From positions 243,198 through 307,197 of the forward strand of contig NZ_JAAZQK010000001.1 in assembly GCF_012275445.1 (NCBI RefSeq): a stretch of DNA of 64,000 bases, in the 5' to 3' direction. This stretch comes from Rhizobacter sp. SG703 (GTDB lineage: Bacteria; Pseudomonadota; Gammaproteobacteria; Burkholderiales; Burkholderiaceae_C). The number at the start of each line of letters is the position of its first letter. Within the stretch, counting starts at the first letter, position 1. Below are positions 10,051 through 18,492 of this stretch, one piece after another. Under the pieces are notes generated by a model that was given only the letters and a program-made list of their open reading frames with translations, was not told the DNA's origin and made no database searches. The position numbers and the translations under genes are program-made.

Positions 10051-11418
10051 ATGGTGGACAAGAACAACTTCAATTTCAGCGACCTCGAACAGTGGCTCAA
10101 CGACCGCCGCGTGACCGAGATCGAATGCCTGGTGCCCGACCTCACCGGCGTGGCCCGCGGCAAGATCCTGCCGCGCGAGAAATTCACCGAAGACCGCGGC
10201 ATGCGGCTGCCCGAGGCCATCGTCGCGATCGGCGTCACCGGTGAATTCCCCGAGGAAGGCCCTTACTACGACGTGATCCACGCGACCGACCGCGACATGC
10301 ACCTGCGCCCCGACCCGAGCACGGTGCGCATCGTGCCGTGGGCGGTCGACCCGACCGCGCAGGTCATCCACGACTGCTTCGACCGCGACGGCAAGATGAT
10401 TCCCTACGCGCCGCGCTCGGTGCTGCGCAACATCTGCGACCTGTATGCCGCCGAAGGCTGGGACCCGGTGGTCGCGCCCGAGCTCGAGTTCTACCTGATC
10501 GAGCGCAGCACCGACCCGAACCAGCCGCTGCGCCCGCCGAAGGGCCGCAGCGGCCGCGCCGAGACCTCGCGCCAGGCCTATTCGATCGATGCGGTGAACG
10601 AGTTCGACCCGCTGTTCGAAGACATCTACGCCTACTGCGAGCAGATGGAACTGAACGTCGACACGCTGATCCACGAGGTCGGCGCGGGCCAGATGGAGAT
10701 CAACTTCTTCCACGACCACCCACTCGGGCTGGCCGACGAGGTGTTCTTCTTCAAGCGCACGATCCGCGAGGCCGCGCTGCGCCACGAGATGTACGCCACC
10801 TTCATGGCCAAGCCGATGGCCAACGAACCCGGCAGCGCGATGCACGTGCACCAGAGCGTCGTCAGCAAGCTGACCGGCAAGAACATCTTCAGCAACGAGG
10901 ACGGCTCGCCGTCGAAGGAGTTCTTCTGGTACATCGGCGGGCTGCAGAAGTACACGCCGGCGGCGATGGCGCTGTTCGCGCCCTACGTCAACTCGTACCG
11001 CCGGCTCGCGCGCTCGACCGCGGCGCCGATCAACATCCAGTGGGGCACCGACAACCGCACGGTCGGCATCCGCTCGCCGGTGGCGACGCCGGCCGCGCGG
11101 CGGGTCGAGAACCGCGTGATCGGTGCGGATGCGAACCCCTACGTGGCGCTGGCTGCCACGCTCGCCTGCGGCTACCTCGGCATCAAGAACCGGATCGAGC
11201 CGGCCGCCGAGTGCAAGGGCGACGCCTACCTGTCGGAGTACCAGCTGCCGCGCTCGCTGAGCGAAGCGCTGGGCTGGTTGTCGGACGAGAAGGACCTGCA
11301 CGACGTGCTCGGCAAGCCGTTCATCACCGTCTACTCCGAGGTCAAGGAGATCGAGCACGACGAGTTCATGAAGGTGATCTCGCCGTGGGAGCGCGAGCAC
11401 CTTCTCCTCCACGTCTGA
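10051..11418 (+). CDS. puuA: Gamma-glutamylputrescine synthetase (glutamine synthetase family)
   Basis: ATP-dependent ligase joining glutamate to putrescine, the committed step of the Puu pathway. The 455-residue protein has the glutamine-synthetase fold signatures: LVPDLTGVARGKILP near the N-terminus, the catalytic Glu segment VAPELEFYLIER, the metal-binding GAGQMEINF, the glutamate-binding SAMHVHQS loop and the ATP-site segment TDNRTVGIRSP. It lacks the adenylylation loop of GlnA and has the PuuA-type length. It lies between puuD and spuC. The gap to spuC is only 14 bases, so the two are probably cotranscribed. AGGTGAT just before the ATG may act as a ribosome binding site. Confidence 0.92.
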   Translation: MVDKNNFNFSDLEQWLNDRRVTEIECLVPDLTGVARGKILPREKFTEDRGMRLPEAIVAIGVTGEFPEEGPYYDVIHATDRDMHLRPDPSTVRIVPWAVDPTAQVIHDCFDRDGKMIPYAPRSVLRNICDLYAAEGWDPVVAPELEFYLIERSTDPNQPLRPPKGRSGRAETSRQAYSIDAVNEFDPLFEDIYAYCEQMELNVDTLIHEVGAGQMEINFFHDHPLGLADEVFFFKRTIREAALRHEMYATFMAKPMANEPGSAMHVHQSVVSKLTGKNIFSNEDGSPSKEFFWYIGGLQKYTPAAMALFAPYVNSYRRLARSTAAPINIQWGTDNRTVGIRSPVATPAARRVENRVIGADANPYVALAATLACGYLGIKNRIEPAAECKGDAYLSEYQLPRSLSEALGWLSDEKDLHDVLGKPFITVYSEVKEIEHDEFMKVISPWEREHLLLHV

Positions 11419-11432
11419 CCGGGAGACCTCCG

Positions 11433-12818
11433 ATGGACCACACCACCTCACGCAGCACGCGCGACTGGCAGGCCGCCGACACGGCCCACTACCTGCACCC
11501 GTTCACCGACTACAAATCGCTGTCGTCCAAGGGCTCGCGCATCATCACCAAGGCCGACAACATCTACCTGTGGGACAGCGAGGGTCACAAGATCCTCGAC
11601 GCGATGTCCGGCCTGTGGTGCGTCAACGTCGGCTACGGCCGCCAGGAGCTGATCGATGCCGCCACCGCGCAGCTGAAGCAGTTGCCGTTCTACAACTCGT
11701 TCTTCCAGACCGCGACGCCGCCGGCGATCGAGCTGGCAGAGCTGCTGGCGCAGGTGACGCCGCCGCAGTTCAAGCACGTGTTCTTCAGCGGCTCGGGTTC
11801 CGAGGGCAACGACACCGTCGTGCGCATGGTGCGCCGCTACTGGGACGTGCTCGGCCAGCCCGAGCGCACGGTGATCGTCAGCCGCCACAACGCGTACCAC
11901 GGCTCGACGATGGCCGGCGCGTCGCTCGGCGGCATGAGCGGCATGCATGCGCAGGGCGGGCTGCCGATTCCGGGCATCGTGCACATCGAGCAGCCGTTCT
12001 GGTTCGAGAACGGCCAGGGGATGAACCGCGACGAGTTCGGCATCCGCGCGGCCGACTGGCTCGAAGCGAAGATCCTCGAGGTCGGCGCCGACAAGGTGGC
12101 GGCGTTCATCGGCGAGCCGGTGCAAGGCGCCGGGGGCGTGATCGTGCCGCCGTCGAGCTACTGGCCGGCGATCCAGCGCATCTGCGACAAGCACGGCATC
12201 CTGCTCGTCTCCGACGAGGTCATCACCGGCTTCGGCCGCACCGGCCGCTGGTTCGGCTGCGAGACGATGGGATTCAAGCCCGACCTGATGACCTTCGCGA
12301 AAGGCGTGACCTCCGGCTACATCCCGCTCGGCGGCGTGATGGTCGGCGAGCGCATCGCGAAGGTGCTGATCGAGCAAGGCGGCGAGTTCAACCACGGCTA
12401 CACCTACTCCGGCCACCCGGTGGCCTGCGCGGTGGCGCTGGCCAACATCCGGCTGATCCAGCGCGAGGGGCTGGTCGACCGCGTGCGCGACGAGCTCGGC
12501 CCGTACCTCGCGGCGCGCTTCGCCGAGCTCGGCGAGCACCCGCTGGTCGGCGAGGCGCAGACCTGCGGAATGATGGGCGCGCTGCAGCTGGTGAAGGACA
12601 AGGCGTCGAACCGCGTGTTCGACCCCTCGCTCGAGGTCGGCATGGTGTGCCGCGGCCACTGCTTCGGCAACGGGCTGATCATGCGTGCGGTCGGCGACCG
12701 GATGATCGTCGCGCCGCCGCTGGTGATGACGATCGCGCAGCTCGACGAGATGGTCGCGCTGATCCGCAAGTGCCTCGACCTCACGCTCGCCGACGTCAGG
12801 TCGCGCAGCTGGCTCTGA
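11433..12818 (+). CDS. spuC: Putrescine:pyruvate aminotransferase
   Basis: A 461-residue class III PLP aminotransferase of the SpuC group, recognised by the HYLHPFTDYKSL N-terminal block and by the family motifs SGSEGNDTVVRM, SDEVITGFGRTG and TFAKGVTSGYIPLGG (Schiff-base Lys). In Pseudomonas this enzyme converts putrescine to 4-aminobutyraldehyde with pyruvate as acceptor, bypassing gamma-glutamylation. Finding it directly after puuA shows that the organism encodes both putrescine routes in one operon. GGGAGA lies about 7 bases before the ATG at 11433. It is followed by the periplasmic polyamine-binding protein gene. Confidence 0.9.
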   Translation: MDHTTSRSTRDWQAADTAHYLHPFTDYKSLSSKGSRIITKADNIYLWDSEGHKILDAMSGLWCVNVGYGRQELIDAATAQLKQLPFYNSFFQTATPPAIELAELLAQVTPPQFKHVFFSGSGSEGNDTVVRMVRRYWDVLGQPERTVIVSRHNAYHGSTMAGASLGGMSGMHAQGGLPIPGIVHIEQPFWFENGQGMNRDEFGIRAADWLEAKILEVGADKVAAFIGEPVQGAGGVIVPPSSYWPAIQRICDKHGILLVSDEVITGFGRTGRWFGCETMGFKPDLMTFAKGVTSGYIPLGGVMVGERIAKVLIEQGGEFNHGYTYSGHPVACAVALANIRLIQREGLVDRVRDELGPYLAARFAELGEHPLVGEAQTCGMMGALQLVKDKASNRVFDPSLEVGMVCRGHCFGNGLIMRAVGDRMIVAPPLVMTIAQLDEMVALIRKCLDLTLADVRSRSWL

Positions 12819-12841
12819 ATTCACGCCCGGAGTTTTTCAAC

Positions 12842-13963
12842 ATGAAGGACATGACCATGAAGCAGGTGTTCGGTGCATTGGGATGCGCGTTGGCCGTCGT
12901 GCTGTGGGGCACGCCGGCCGTCGCGCAAGAGGAAGACAAGGTCATCAACATCTACAACTGGTCCGACTACATCGCCGACGACACGCTGGCGAACTTCGAG
13001 AAGGAGACCGGCATCAAGGTGCGCTACGACAATTTCGACAACAACGAAATCGTCCACGCGAAGCTGGTCGCCGGCAAGAGCGGCTACGACGTGGTGGTGC
13101 CGTCGTCGTACTGGGCCAAGCTGCAGGCCGACGGCGGGCTGCTGCGCAAGCTCGACAAGAGCAAGCTGCCGAACCTGAAGAACATGGACCCGCAGACGCA
13201 GGCGACGCTCGCGAAGCTGGATCCGGGCAACGACTACATGGTCGACTGGCTGTGGGGCTACACCACGGTGGGCATCAACGTCGACAAGGTGAAGGCGGCG
13301 CTCGGCAGCCTGCCGATGCCCGACAACGCCTGGGACCTGGTGTTCAAGCCGGAGTACATCGGCAAGCTCAAGTCCTGCGGCGTGTCCTTCCTCGACTCGC
13401 CGACCGACATCGTGCCGGCCGCGATGCACTACCTCGGCAAGCCGGCGTTCTCGCGCAATGCCGGCGACTACCAGGCGGTGCCGGACCTGCTGAAGAAGAT
13501 CCGCTCGTCGGTGACGCTGTTCAGCTCGTCGGGCTACATCAACGACATGGCCAACGGCTCGATCTGCGTCGCGCTCGGCTGGTCGGGCGACATCAACATC
13601 GCCCGCCAGCGCGCGATCGACAGCAAGACCGGGCAGAAGATCGAGGCGCTGATCCCGAAGACCGGCGGCGTGCTGTTCTTCGACACGATGGTGATCCCGG
13701 CCGACGCGCCGCACCCGGACAACGCGCACAAGTTCATCAACTACATCATGAAGCCCGAGGTGCACGCGTCGCTGACGAACAAGGTGTTCTACGCGAACCC
13801 GAACAAGGAATCGCGCAAGTTCATCAAGCCCGAGGTGGCGAGCAACCCGACGGTGTTCCCGGGCGATGCCGACATGCAGAAGATGGCACTGCCGGAGGCG
13901 GTGACCAACGACATCCGGCGCACGATGACGCGCATCTACACCTCGTTCAAGACCGGCATCTGA
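12842..13963 (+). CDS. potF: Periplasmic putrescine/polyamine-binding protein
   Basis: Solute-binding component of a PotFGHI-type ABC importer, 373 residues. A signal peptide ends at VAQE near residue 29; the mature protein begins with VINIYNWSDYIADDTL, the family hallmark in which Trp, Ser and Asp line the polyamine pocket. Further matches are DYMVDWLWGYTTVGIN and a late KFINYIMKPEV segment. Three in-frame ATGs cluster at the 5' end (12842, 12851, 12857); the first was taken because GGAG precedes it by 9 bases. The next transporter genes follow after a 136-base repeat-rich gap. Putrescine versus spermidine preference cannot be set by motif reading. Confidence 0.92.
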   Translation: MKDMTMKQVFGALGCALAVVLWGTPAVAQEEDKVINIYNWSDYIADDTLANFEKETGIKVRYDNFDNNEIVHAKLVAGKSGYDVVVPSSYWAKLQADGGLLRKLDKSKLPNLKNMDPQTQATLAKLDPGNDYMVDWLWGYTTVGINVDKVKAALGSLPMPDNAWDLVFKPEYIGKLKSCGVSFLDSPTDIVPAAMHYLGKPAFSRNAGDYQAVPDLLKKIRSSVTLFSSSGYINDMANGSICVALGWSGDINIARQRAIDSKTGQKIEALIPKTGGVLFFDTMVIPADAPHPDNAHKFINYIMKPEVHASLTNKVFYANPNKESRKFIKPEVASNPTVFPGDADMQKMALPEAVTNDIRRTMTRIYTSFKTGI

Positions 13964-14090
13964 TGGCCCACCCCCGAGGCGCTGACGCGGGCCCCCTCGG
14001 GCTGACGCCCTCTCCCCCTCAAGGGGACGCCGCCAGCGGCCCGGCAAAGCCGGTTCCGCGGCGGCCGCTTGATCTCAGCTCTTTGCGTGG
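13964..14090. repeat. Repeat-rich intergenic element between potF and potG
   Basis: This gap is packed with small inverted repeats: CCCGAGG pairing with CCTCGGG near 13972-14001, CCCC-TCAA-GGGG, a perfect CCGGC-AAA-GCCGG stem at 14041-14053, and the palindrome-rich CCGCGGCGGCCGC run. From memory, similar blocks are scattered in intergenic positions of Burkholderiales genomes, so this may be a dispersed REP-like element. Its place after the binding-protein gene could stabilise the potF message relative to the downstream genes. No T-tract marks it as a terminator. Confidence 0.55.
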
Positions 14091-14099
14091 ATCTTCCCA

Positions 14100-15209
14100 A
14101 TGACGGATACATCTCAAGGCGGCTTTCTTCGCATCGAGGATGTGGTGAAGGATTTCGGCGGCGGTGCCGTCGCGGTCAACCACGTCAGCGTCGACATCGC
14201 GAAGGGCGAGATCTTCGCGCTGCTCGGCTCGTCGGGCTGCGGCAAGACGACGCTGCTGCGCATGCTCGCGGGCTTCGAGACGCCGACCTCGGGCCGCATC
14301 GTGCTCGACGGGAAGGACCTGGCCGGCCTGCCGCCGTATGCGCGGCCGCTGAACATGATGTTCCAGTCGTATGCGCTGTTCCCGCACCTGACGGTCTGGG
14401 ACAACATCGCCTTCGGCCTGCGACGCGACCGGCTGCCGAAGGCCGAGATCGCCGAGCGGGTCGACGCGATGCTGAAGCTGGTGCAGCTGACGAAGTACGG
14501 CCAGCGCAAGCCGCACCAGCTGTCGGGCGGCCAGCAGCAGCGGGTGGCGCTGGCGCGCAGCCTGGCGAAGAAGCCGCAACTGCTGCTGCTCGACGAGCCG
14601 CTGGGCGCGCTCGACAAGAAGCTGCGCGAGGAAACGCAGATCGAGCTGGTGAACATCATCGAGGAGGTCGGCGTGACCTGCGTGATGGTGACGCACGACC
14701 AGGAAGAAGCGATGACGATGGCCTCGCGGATCGCGGTGATGAGCGAAGGCCGCTTCCTGCAGGTGGGCCCGCCGGCCGACATCTACGAGACGCCGGCCAC
14801 GCGCTTCGTCGCCGATTTCATCGGCAACGTGAACCTGATGGACGGTGCGGTCACCGAAGACCAGCCCGACCATGTCGTGATCACCTGCCCGGACTGCACG
14901 CACTACGTCGGCCACGGCATCACCGGCACCGAAGGCATGGAGGTCACGGTGGCGTTGCGGCCCGAGAAGATCCAGCTGTCGCGCCAGGTGCCGGCCGGCG
15001 AGCACGGCCCGCACAACCGGGCCCGCGGCAAGGTGAAGAACCTGGCGTACTTCGGCAGCTTCACGGTGTTCCACATCCAGCTGCCGAGCGGCGCGATGCT
15101 GAAGGTCAGCCAGAACAACGCCGAGCGGCACCGCGACGACGTGATCACCTGGGACGACGAGGTGTGGGCGCATTGGTCGCCGTCTGCCCATGTCGTGCTG
15201 ACGCAATGA
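14100..15209 (+). CDS. potG: Polyamine ABC transporter ATP-binding protein
   Basis: The 369-residue ATPase of the PotFGHI-type importer. Walker A is GSSGCGKTT (about residue 44), the signature is LSGGQQQRVALARS, Walker B is LLLLDEPLGALD and the switch is VTHDQEEAM. The C-terminal third is a TOBE regulatory domain (VTVALRPEKIQLS). These features match the MalK/PotA class of importer ATPases. The gene lies between the repeat element and the two permease genes and is separated from potH by only 10 bases. The ribosome binding site is weak, suggesting lower expression than potF. Confidence 0.92.
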   Translation: MTDTSQGGFLRIEDVVKDFGGGAVAVNHVSVDIAKGEIFALLGSSGCGKTTLLRMLAGFETPTSGRIVLDGKDLAGLPPYARPLNMMFQSYALFPHLTVWDNIAFGLRRDRLPKAEIAERVDAMLKLVQLTKYGQRKPHQLSGGQQQRVALARSLAKKPQLLLLDEPLGALDKKLREETQIELVNIIEEVGVTCVMVTHDQEEAMTMASRIAVMSEGRFLQVGPPADIYETPATRFVADFIGNVNLMDGAVTEDQPDHVVITCPDCTHYVGHGITGTEGMEVTVALRPEKIQLSRQVPAGEHGPHNRARGKVKNLAYFGSFTVFHIQLPSGAMLKVSQNNAERHRDDVITWDDEVWAHWSPSAHVVLTQ

Positions 15210-15219
15210 AAGCCCGGCC

Positions 15220-16137
15220 ATGAAAGCCCCCACCTGGTGGCGCGGCCGCAGCGCCGTCATCGGCATCCCCTACCTGTGGCTGCTCGCGTTCTTCCTCGCG
15301 CCGTTCCTGATCGTGCTGAAGTACAGCCTGTCGGAAATGGGCGCCGTGACGCCGAACGACATCACCAGCGTGGCCGACGGCGCGCTGAAGATCACGCTGA
15401 AGTTCGGCAACTACGTCTTCATGACCGGCGACGCGCTGTACTTCAAGGCCTATGTGTCGAGCCTGAAGTTCGCGCTGATCACCACCGTGCTGTGCCTCGC
15501 GATCGGCTACCCGTTCGCCTACTTCATGGCCCGGGCGAAGCAGAGCCTGCAGCCCGCCCTGCTGATGCTCGTGATGCTGCCGTTCTGGACCTCGTTCCTG
15601 CTGCGCGTCTACGCGTGGAAAGGCCTGCTCGAGGAGAACGGCTGGGTGCACCGCCTCGTGGTCGGGTTGCACCTCGATACGCTGCTCGTGCAGGCGCAGA
15701 TGATCGACGTGCCCGGCAAGCTGATGAACACGCCCTTCTCGCTGGTGATCGGCATGACCTACACCTACCTGCCGTTCATGATCCTGCCGCTGTACGCCAA
15801 CCTCGCGAAGATGGACCTGCGGCTGCTCGAGGCCGCGGCCGACCTCGGCGCGACGCCCTGGCAGGCGTTCTGGCGCATCACCGTGCCGCTGTCCAAGGCC
15901 GGCATCATCGCCGGCTCGATGCTGGTCTTCATTCCCTGCGTCGGCGAGTTCGTCACCCCCGAGCTGCTCGGCGGACCGCAGACGCTGATGATCGGCCGCG
16001 TGCTGTGGGACGAGTTCTTCAGCAACAACGACTGGACCATGGCCTCCACCGTTGCCGTCGTGCTGGTGCTGCTGATCGTGTTCCCGCTGGCGCTCTTCAA
16101 CAAGTACCAGGTCGAAAGCCAGGAGCGCAGGCGATGA
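15220..16137 (+). CDS. potH: Polyamine ABC transporter permease, first subunit
   Basis: A 305-residue inner-membrane protein with about six hydrophobic segments, starting at GIPYLWLLAFFLAPFLIVL. The EAA loop, EAAADLGATPWQAFWRITVPLS, contacts the ATPase and is well preserved. It forms the membrane channel with the next gene product. The start is 10 bases after the potG stop, and the stop overlaps the potI start as ATGA, so the permeases are translationally coupled. Assignment as PotH rather than PotB comes from similarity of the operon to potFGHI and is not certain. Confidence 0.9.
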   Translation: MKAPTWWRGRSAVIGIPYLWLLAFFLAPFLIVLKYSLSEMGAVTPNDITSVADGALKITLKFGNYVFMTGDALYFKAYVSSLKFALITTVLCLAIGYPFAYFMARAKQSLQPALLMLVMLPFWTSFLLRVYAWKGLLEENGWVHRLVVGLHLDTLLVQAQMIDVPGKLMNTPFSLVIGMTYTYLPFMILPLYANLAKMDLRLLEAAADLGATPWQAFWRITVPLSKAGIIAGSMLVFIPCVGEFVTPELLGGPQTLMIGRVLWDEFFSNNDWTMASTVAVVLVLLIVFPLALFNKYQVESQERRR

Positions 16138-16982
16138 GCGGCACCGTGCACCCGAAGGCCGCGTGGTTCGGCCGCGCCTGGCTGGCCGGCGGCTTCGTGT
16201 TCCTGTACCTGCCGATCGTCACGCTCGTCATCTACTCGTTCAACGCGTCGCCGCTGCCCACCGTGTGGGGCGGCTTCACGCTCGACTGGTACGGCAAGCT
16301 GGCCCACGACCGCGAGATGCTGTCCGGCCTGTGGCTGTCGCTGAAGATCGCCTTCCTCAGCGCCTGCGGCTCGGTCGTGCTGGGCACGCTGGCGGCGTTC
16401 TCGCTCGTCAAGTACCGGCGCTTCACCGGCCGCACGCTGTTCAACGGGCTGGTCAACGCGCCGCTGGTGATGCCCGAGGTGATCTGCGGGCTGTCGCTGC
16501 TGCTGATGCTGGTGTCGGTGCAGAAGGCGGTCGGCTTCCCCGAGCGCGGGTTGATGACGATCTGGCTCGGCCACCTGCTGCTCGGCATGTCGTACGCCAC
16601 CGTCGTCGTGCAGGCCCGCCTGCAGGACCTGAACCCGTCGCTCGAAGAGGCCGCGATGGACCTCGGCGCGCGGCCCTGGCAGGTGTTCACGCTGGTCACG
16701 CTGCCGATGATCGGCCAGGCGCTGGCTTCGGCCTGGCTGCTCACCTTCAGCCTGTCGCTCGACGACGTGGTGGTGTCGGCTTTCCTCTCCGGCCCCGGCG
16801 CCACCACGATGCCGCTGGTGATCTTCTCGCGCGCCCGGCTCGGGCTGAACCCGAGCGTCAATGCGGTCGCCACCGTGATCATCGTGGTCGTCGCCGTCTG
16901 CGTCGCGGCGGCCAGCCTCTGGATCGCGCGCGCCGAGCGGCGCCGCCTGCAGGAAATGAACGCGGCCCAGCGTGGCGCCTGA
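16134..16982 (+). CDS. potI: Polyamine ABC transporter permease, second subunit
   Basis: A 282-residue inner-membrane permease with about six transmembrane segments, the first within the N-terminal WLAGGFVFLYLPIVTLVIYSF region. The EAA motif EAAMDLGARPWQVFTLVTLPM is present. The SLDDVVVSAFLSGPGATTMPL stretch is typical of PotI/PotC proteins. It begins in an ATGA overlap with potH and is followed 39 bases later by the porin-like gene, which has a strong GAGGAG ribosome binding site. Confidence 0.9.
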   Translation: MSGTVHPKAAWFGRAWLAGGFVFLYLPIVTLVIYSFNASPLPTVWGGFTLDWYGKLAHDREMLSGLWLSLKIAFLSACGSVVLGTLAAFSLVKYRRFTGRTLFNGLVNAPLVMPEVICGLSLLLMLVSVQKAVGFPERGLMTIWLGHLLLGMSYATVVVQARLQDLNPSLEEAAMDLGARPWQVFTLVTLPMIGQALASAWLLTFSLSLDDVVVSAFLSGPGATTMPLVIFSRARLGLNPSVNAVATVIIVVVAVCVAAASLWIARAERRRLQEMNAAQRGA

Positions 16983-17021
16983 CATCGCAACACCCCGAAT
17001 CCAACCCCGAGGAGAAAACCG

Positions 17022-18446
17022 ATGAAGTTCGCGAAGCTCTCGACCCTGGCGCTGGCGATCGCCGCCGCGTTCGCGGCCCCCGCCCAGGCGCAGTCGAACA
17101 AGGAGTTGATGGACGAGTTGAAGGCGATGAAGCAGCGCATCGCGGACCTGGAGAAGAAGCTGGCCGAGAAGTCGGCCGCCGAGGTGAAGCCCAGCGAGAA
17201 GACACAGGAGAAGCAGTGGGGCATGACCCCCGAGCAGGTGCAGGACTTCAACCGCATCGCGGTGAAGACCGAGGCGCTCGAAGACGCGATGGAAGCGCAG
17301 GGGCTGAAGGGCCTGAAGATCAGCGGCTACTTCGACCCGAGCTACATCTACAACAAGAACCAGCACCGCGCCGGTTTCCAGTTCCTGAACCGCGTCTCGG
17401 ACGACGGCTACAACTACGACAACTCCTACTTCGGCGTCGCGAGCCTCGATTTCCAGAAGGAGATGGAAGGCGGCACCCGGTGGCGCCTGACGCTGATGCC
17501 CAACCGCGGTGCCGGCTCGATCGCCGACCCGGACGGCAACAGCATCGTCCACGAGGCCTCGGTGTCGGTCCCGATCGGCGACCTGCAGACGCGCTTCCTC
17601 GCCGGCCAGATCCCCGACTGGTCGGGCTACGAGTACGTGCAGCCGACGCTGACCAAGCTGGTCACGCGCGGCCTGCTGCTCGACTTCACCGAGCCGACCG
17701 CCTACACCGGCGCCGGCATGGAATTCATCCGCGGCAAGTGGGACAGCAAGTTCGTCATTGCGAACTACAACAAGACCAAGCAGGGCGCGAACCAGAAATC
17801 GCCGGTGTTCGCCTACCGCGTCGACTACTCGAAAGGCGAGTTCAACGGCTTCGGCTTCGCCGGCGTGCACGGCAAGGTCGCCAACTTCTCCGAAAGCGCG
17901 ATCGACCCGAACACGCTGGAGGTGATCCCGCAGGACGACACCCGCCTCGACCTGTTCGAGATCGACGGCTACTTCATCCGCGGCGACTGGACGGTGCAAG
18001 GCCAGGTCGGCTTCGGGCGGCAGCGCAATGCGGCTATCGTGCCGGCCGCGGACGGCAGCCTGCGCGATGCGCAGTGGTGGGGGGCGTCGGCGCTCGCGGC
18101 CTACAAGTTCGAGCCGCGCTTCGAAGGCGTGGTGCGGGTCGACTACATCAACAACAAGAAGAACGGCGGCGGGCTGCTGCAGTACTCGGTCGCGGACGAC
18201 CGCAACGGCATCGGCCCCGACCCGGCGCTGGGCTGCGCGCCGGGCGCGCTGGTCGACGGCTGCGACGAAGGCGCGAACCGCTATGCGCTGGCGGTCGGCT
18301 TCAACTACCTGATGACGCGCAACACGACCCTGAAGGCCGAATACCGGCTCGATCGCGCGACACTGCCGGTGTTCATCGACGCCAACGACGGCAGCTACAA
18401 GAAGAGCAACCACCTGCTGGGCGCGTCGGTGGTCGTATCGTTCTAA
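17022..18446 (+). CDS. Outer-membrane porin-like protein (DUF3138-type)
   Basis: A 474-residue secreted protein with a Sec signal peptide (cleaved near AQAQSNK, residue 23) and a short coiled-coil segment (LMDELKAMKQRIADLEKKLAE). The rest is rich in aromatic-ending beta-strand patterns and closes with VVVSF, the C-terminal Phe typical of outer-membrane barrels. The N-terminal helix plus barrel layout resembles phosphate-selective-porin-like families and, from memory, DUF3138. Placed directly after the polyamine permeases, it may provide outer-membrane entry for polyamines. The family call is moderate and the substrate is an inference. Confidence 0.72.
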   Translation: MKFAKLSTLALAIAAAFAAPAQAQSNKELMDELKAMKQRIADLEKKLAEKSAAEVKPSEKTQEKQWGMTPEQVQDFNRIAVKTEALEDAMEAQGLKGLKISGYFDPSYIYNKNQHRAGFQFLNRVSDDGYNYDNSYFGVASLDFQKEMEGGTRWRLTLMPNRGAGSIADPDGNSIVHEASVSVPIGDLQTRFLAGQIPDWSGYEYVQPTLTKLVTRGLLLDFTEPTAYTGAGMEFIRGKWDSKFVIANYNKTKQGANQKSPVFAYRVDYSKGEFNGFGFAGVHGKVANFSESAIDPNTLEVIPQDDTRLDLFEIDGYFIRGDWTVQGQVGFGRQRNAAIVPAADGSLRDAQWWGASALAAYKFEPRFEGVVRVDYINNKKNGGGLLQYSVADDRNGIGPDPALGCAPGALVDGCDEGANRYALAVGFNYLMTRNTTLKAEYRLDRATLPVFIDANDGSYKKSNHLLGASVVVSF

Positions 18447-18492
18447 GAGCTCAATCCCTGCTCAGGGCGAACGGTTTTGCAGAGGAGACGAG

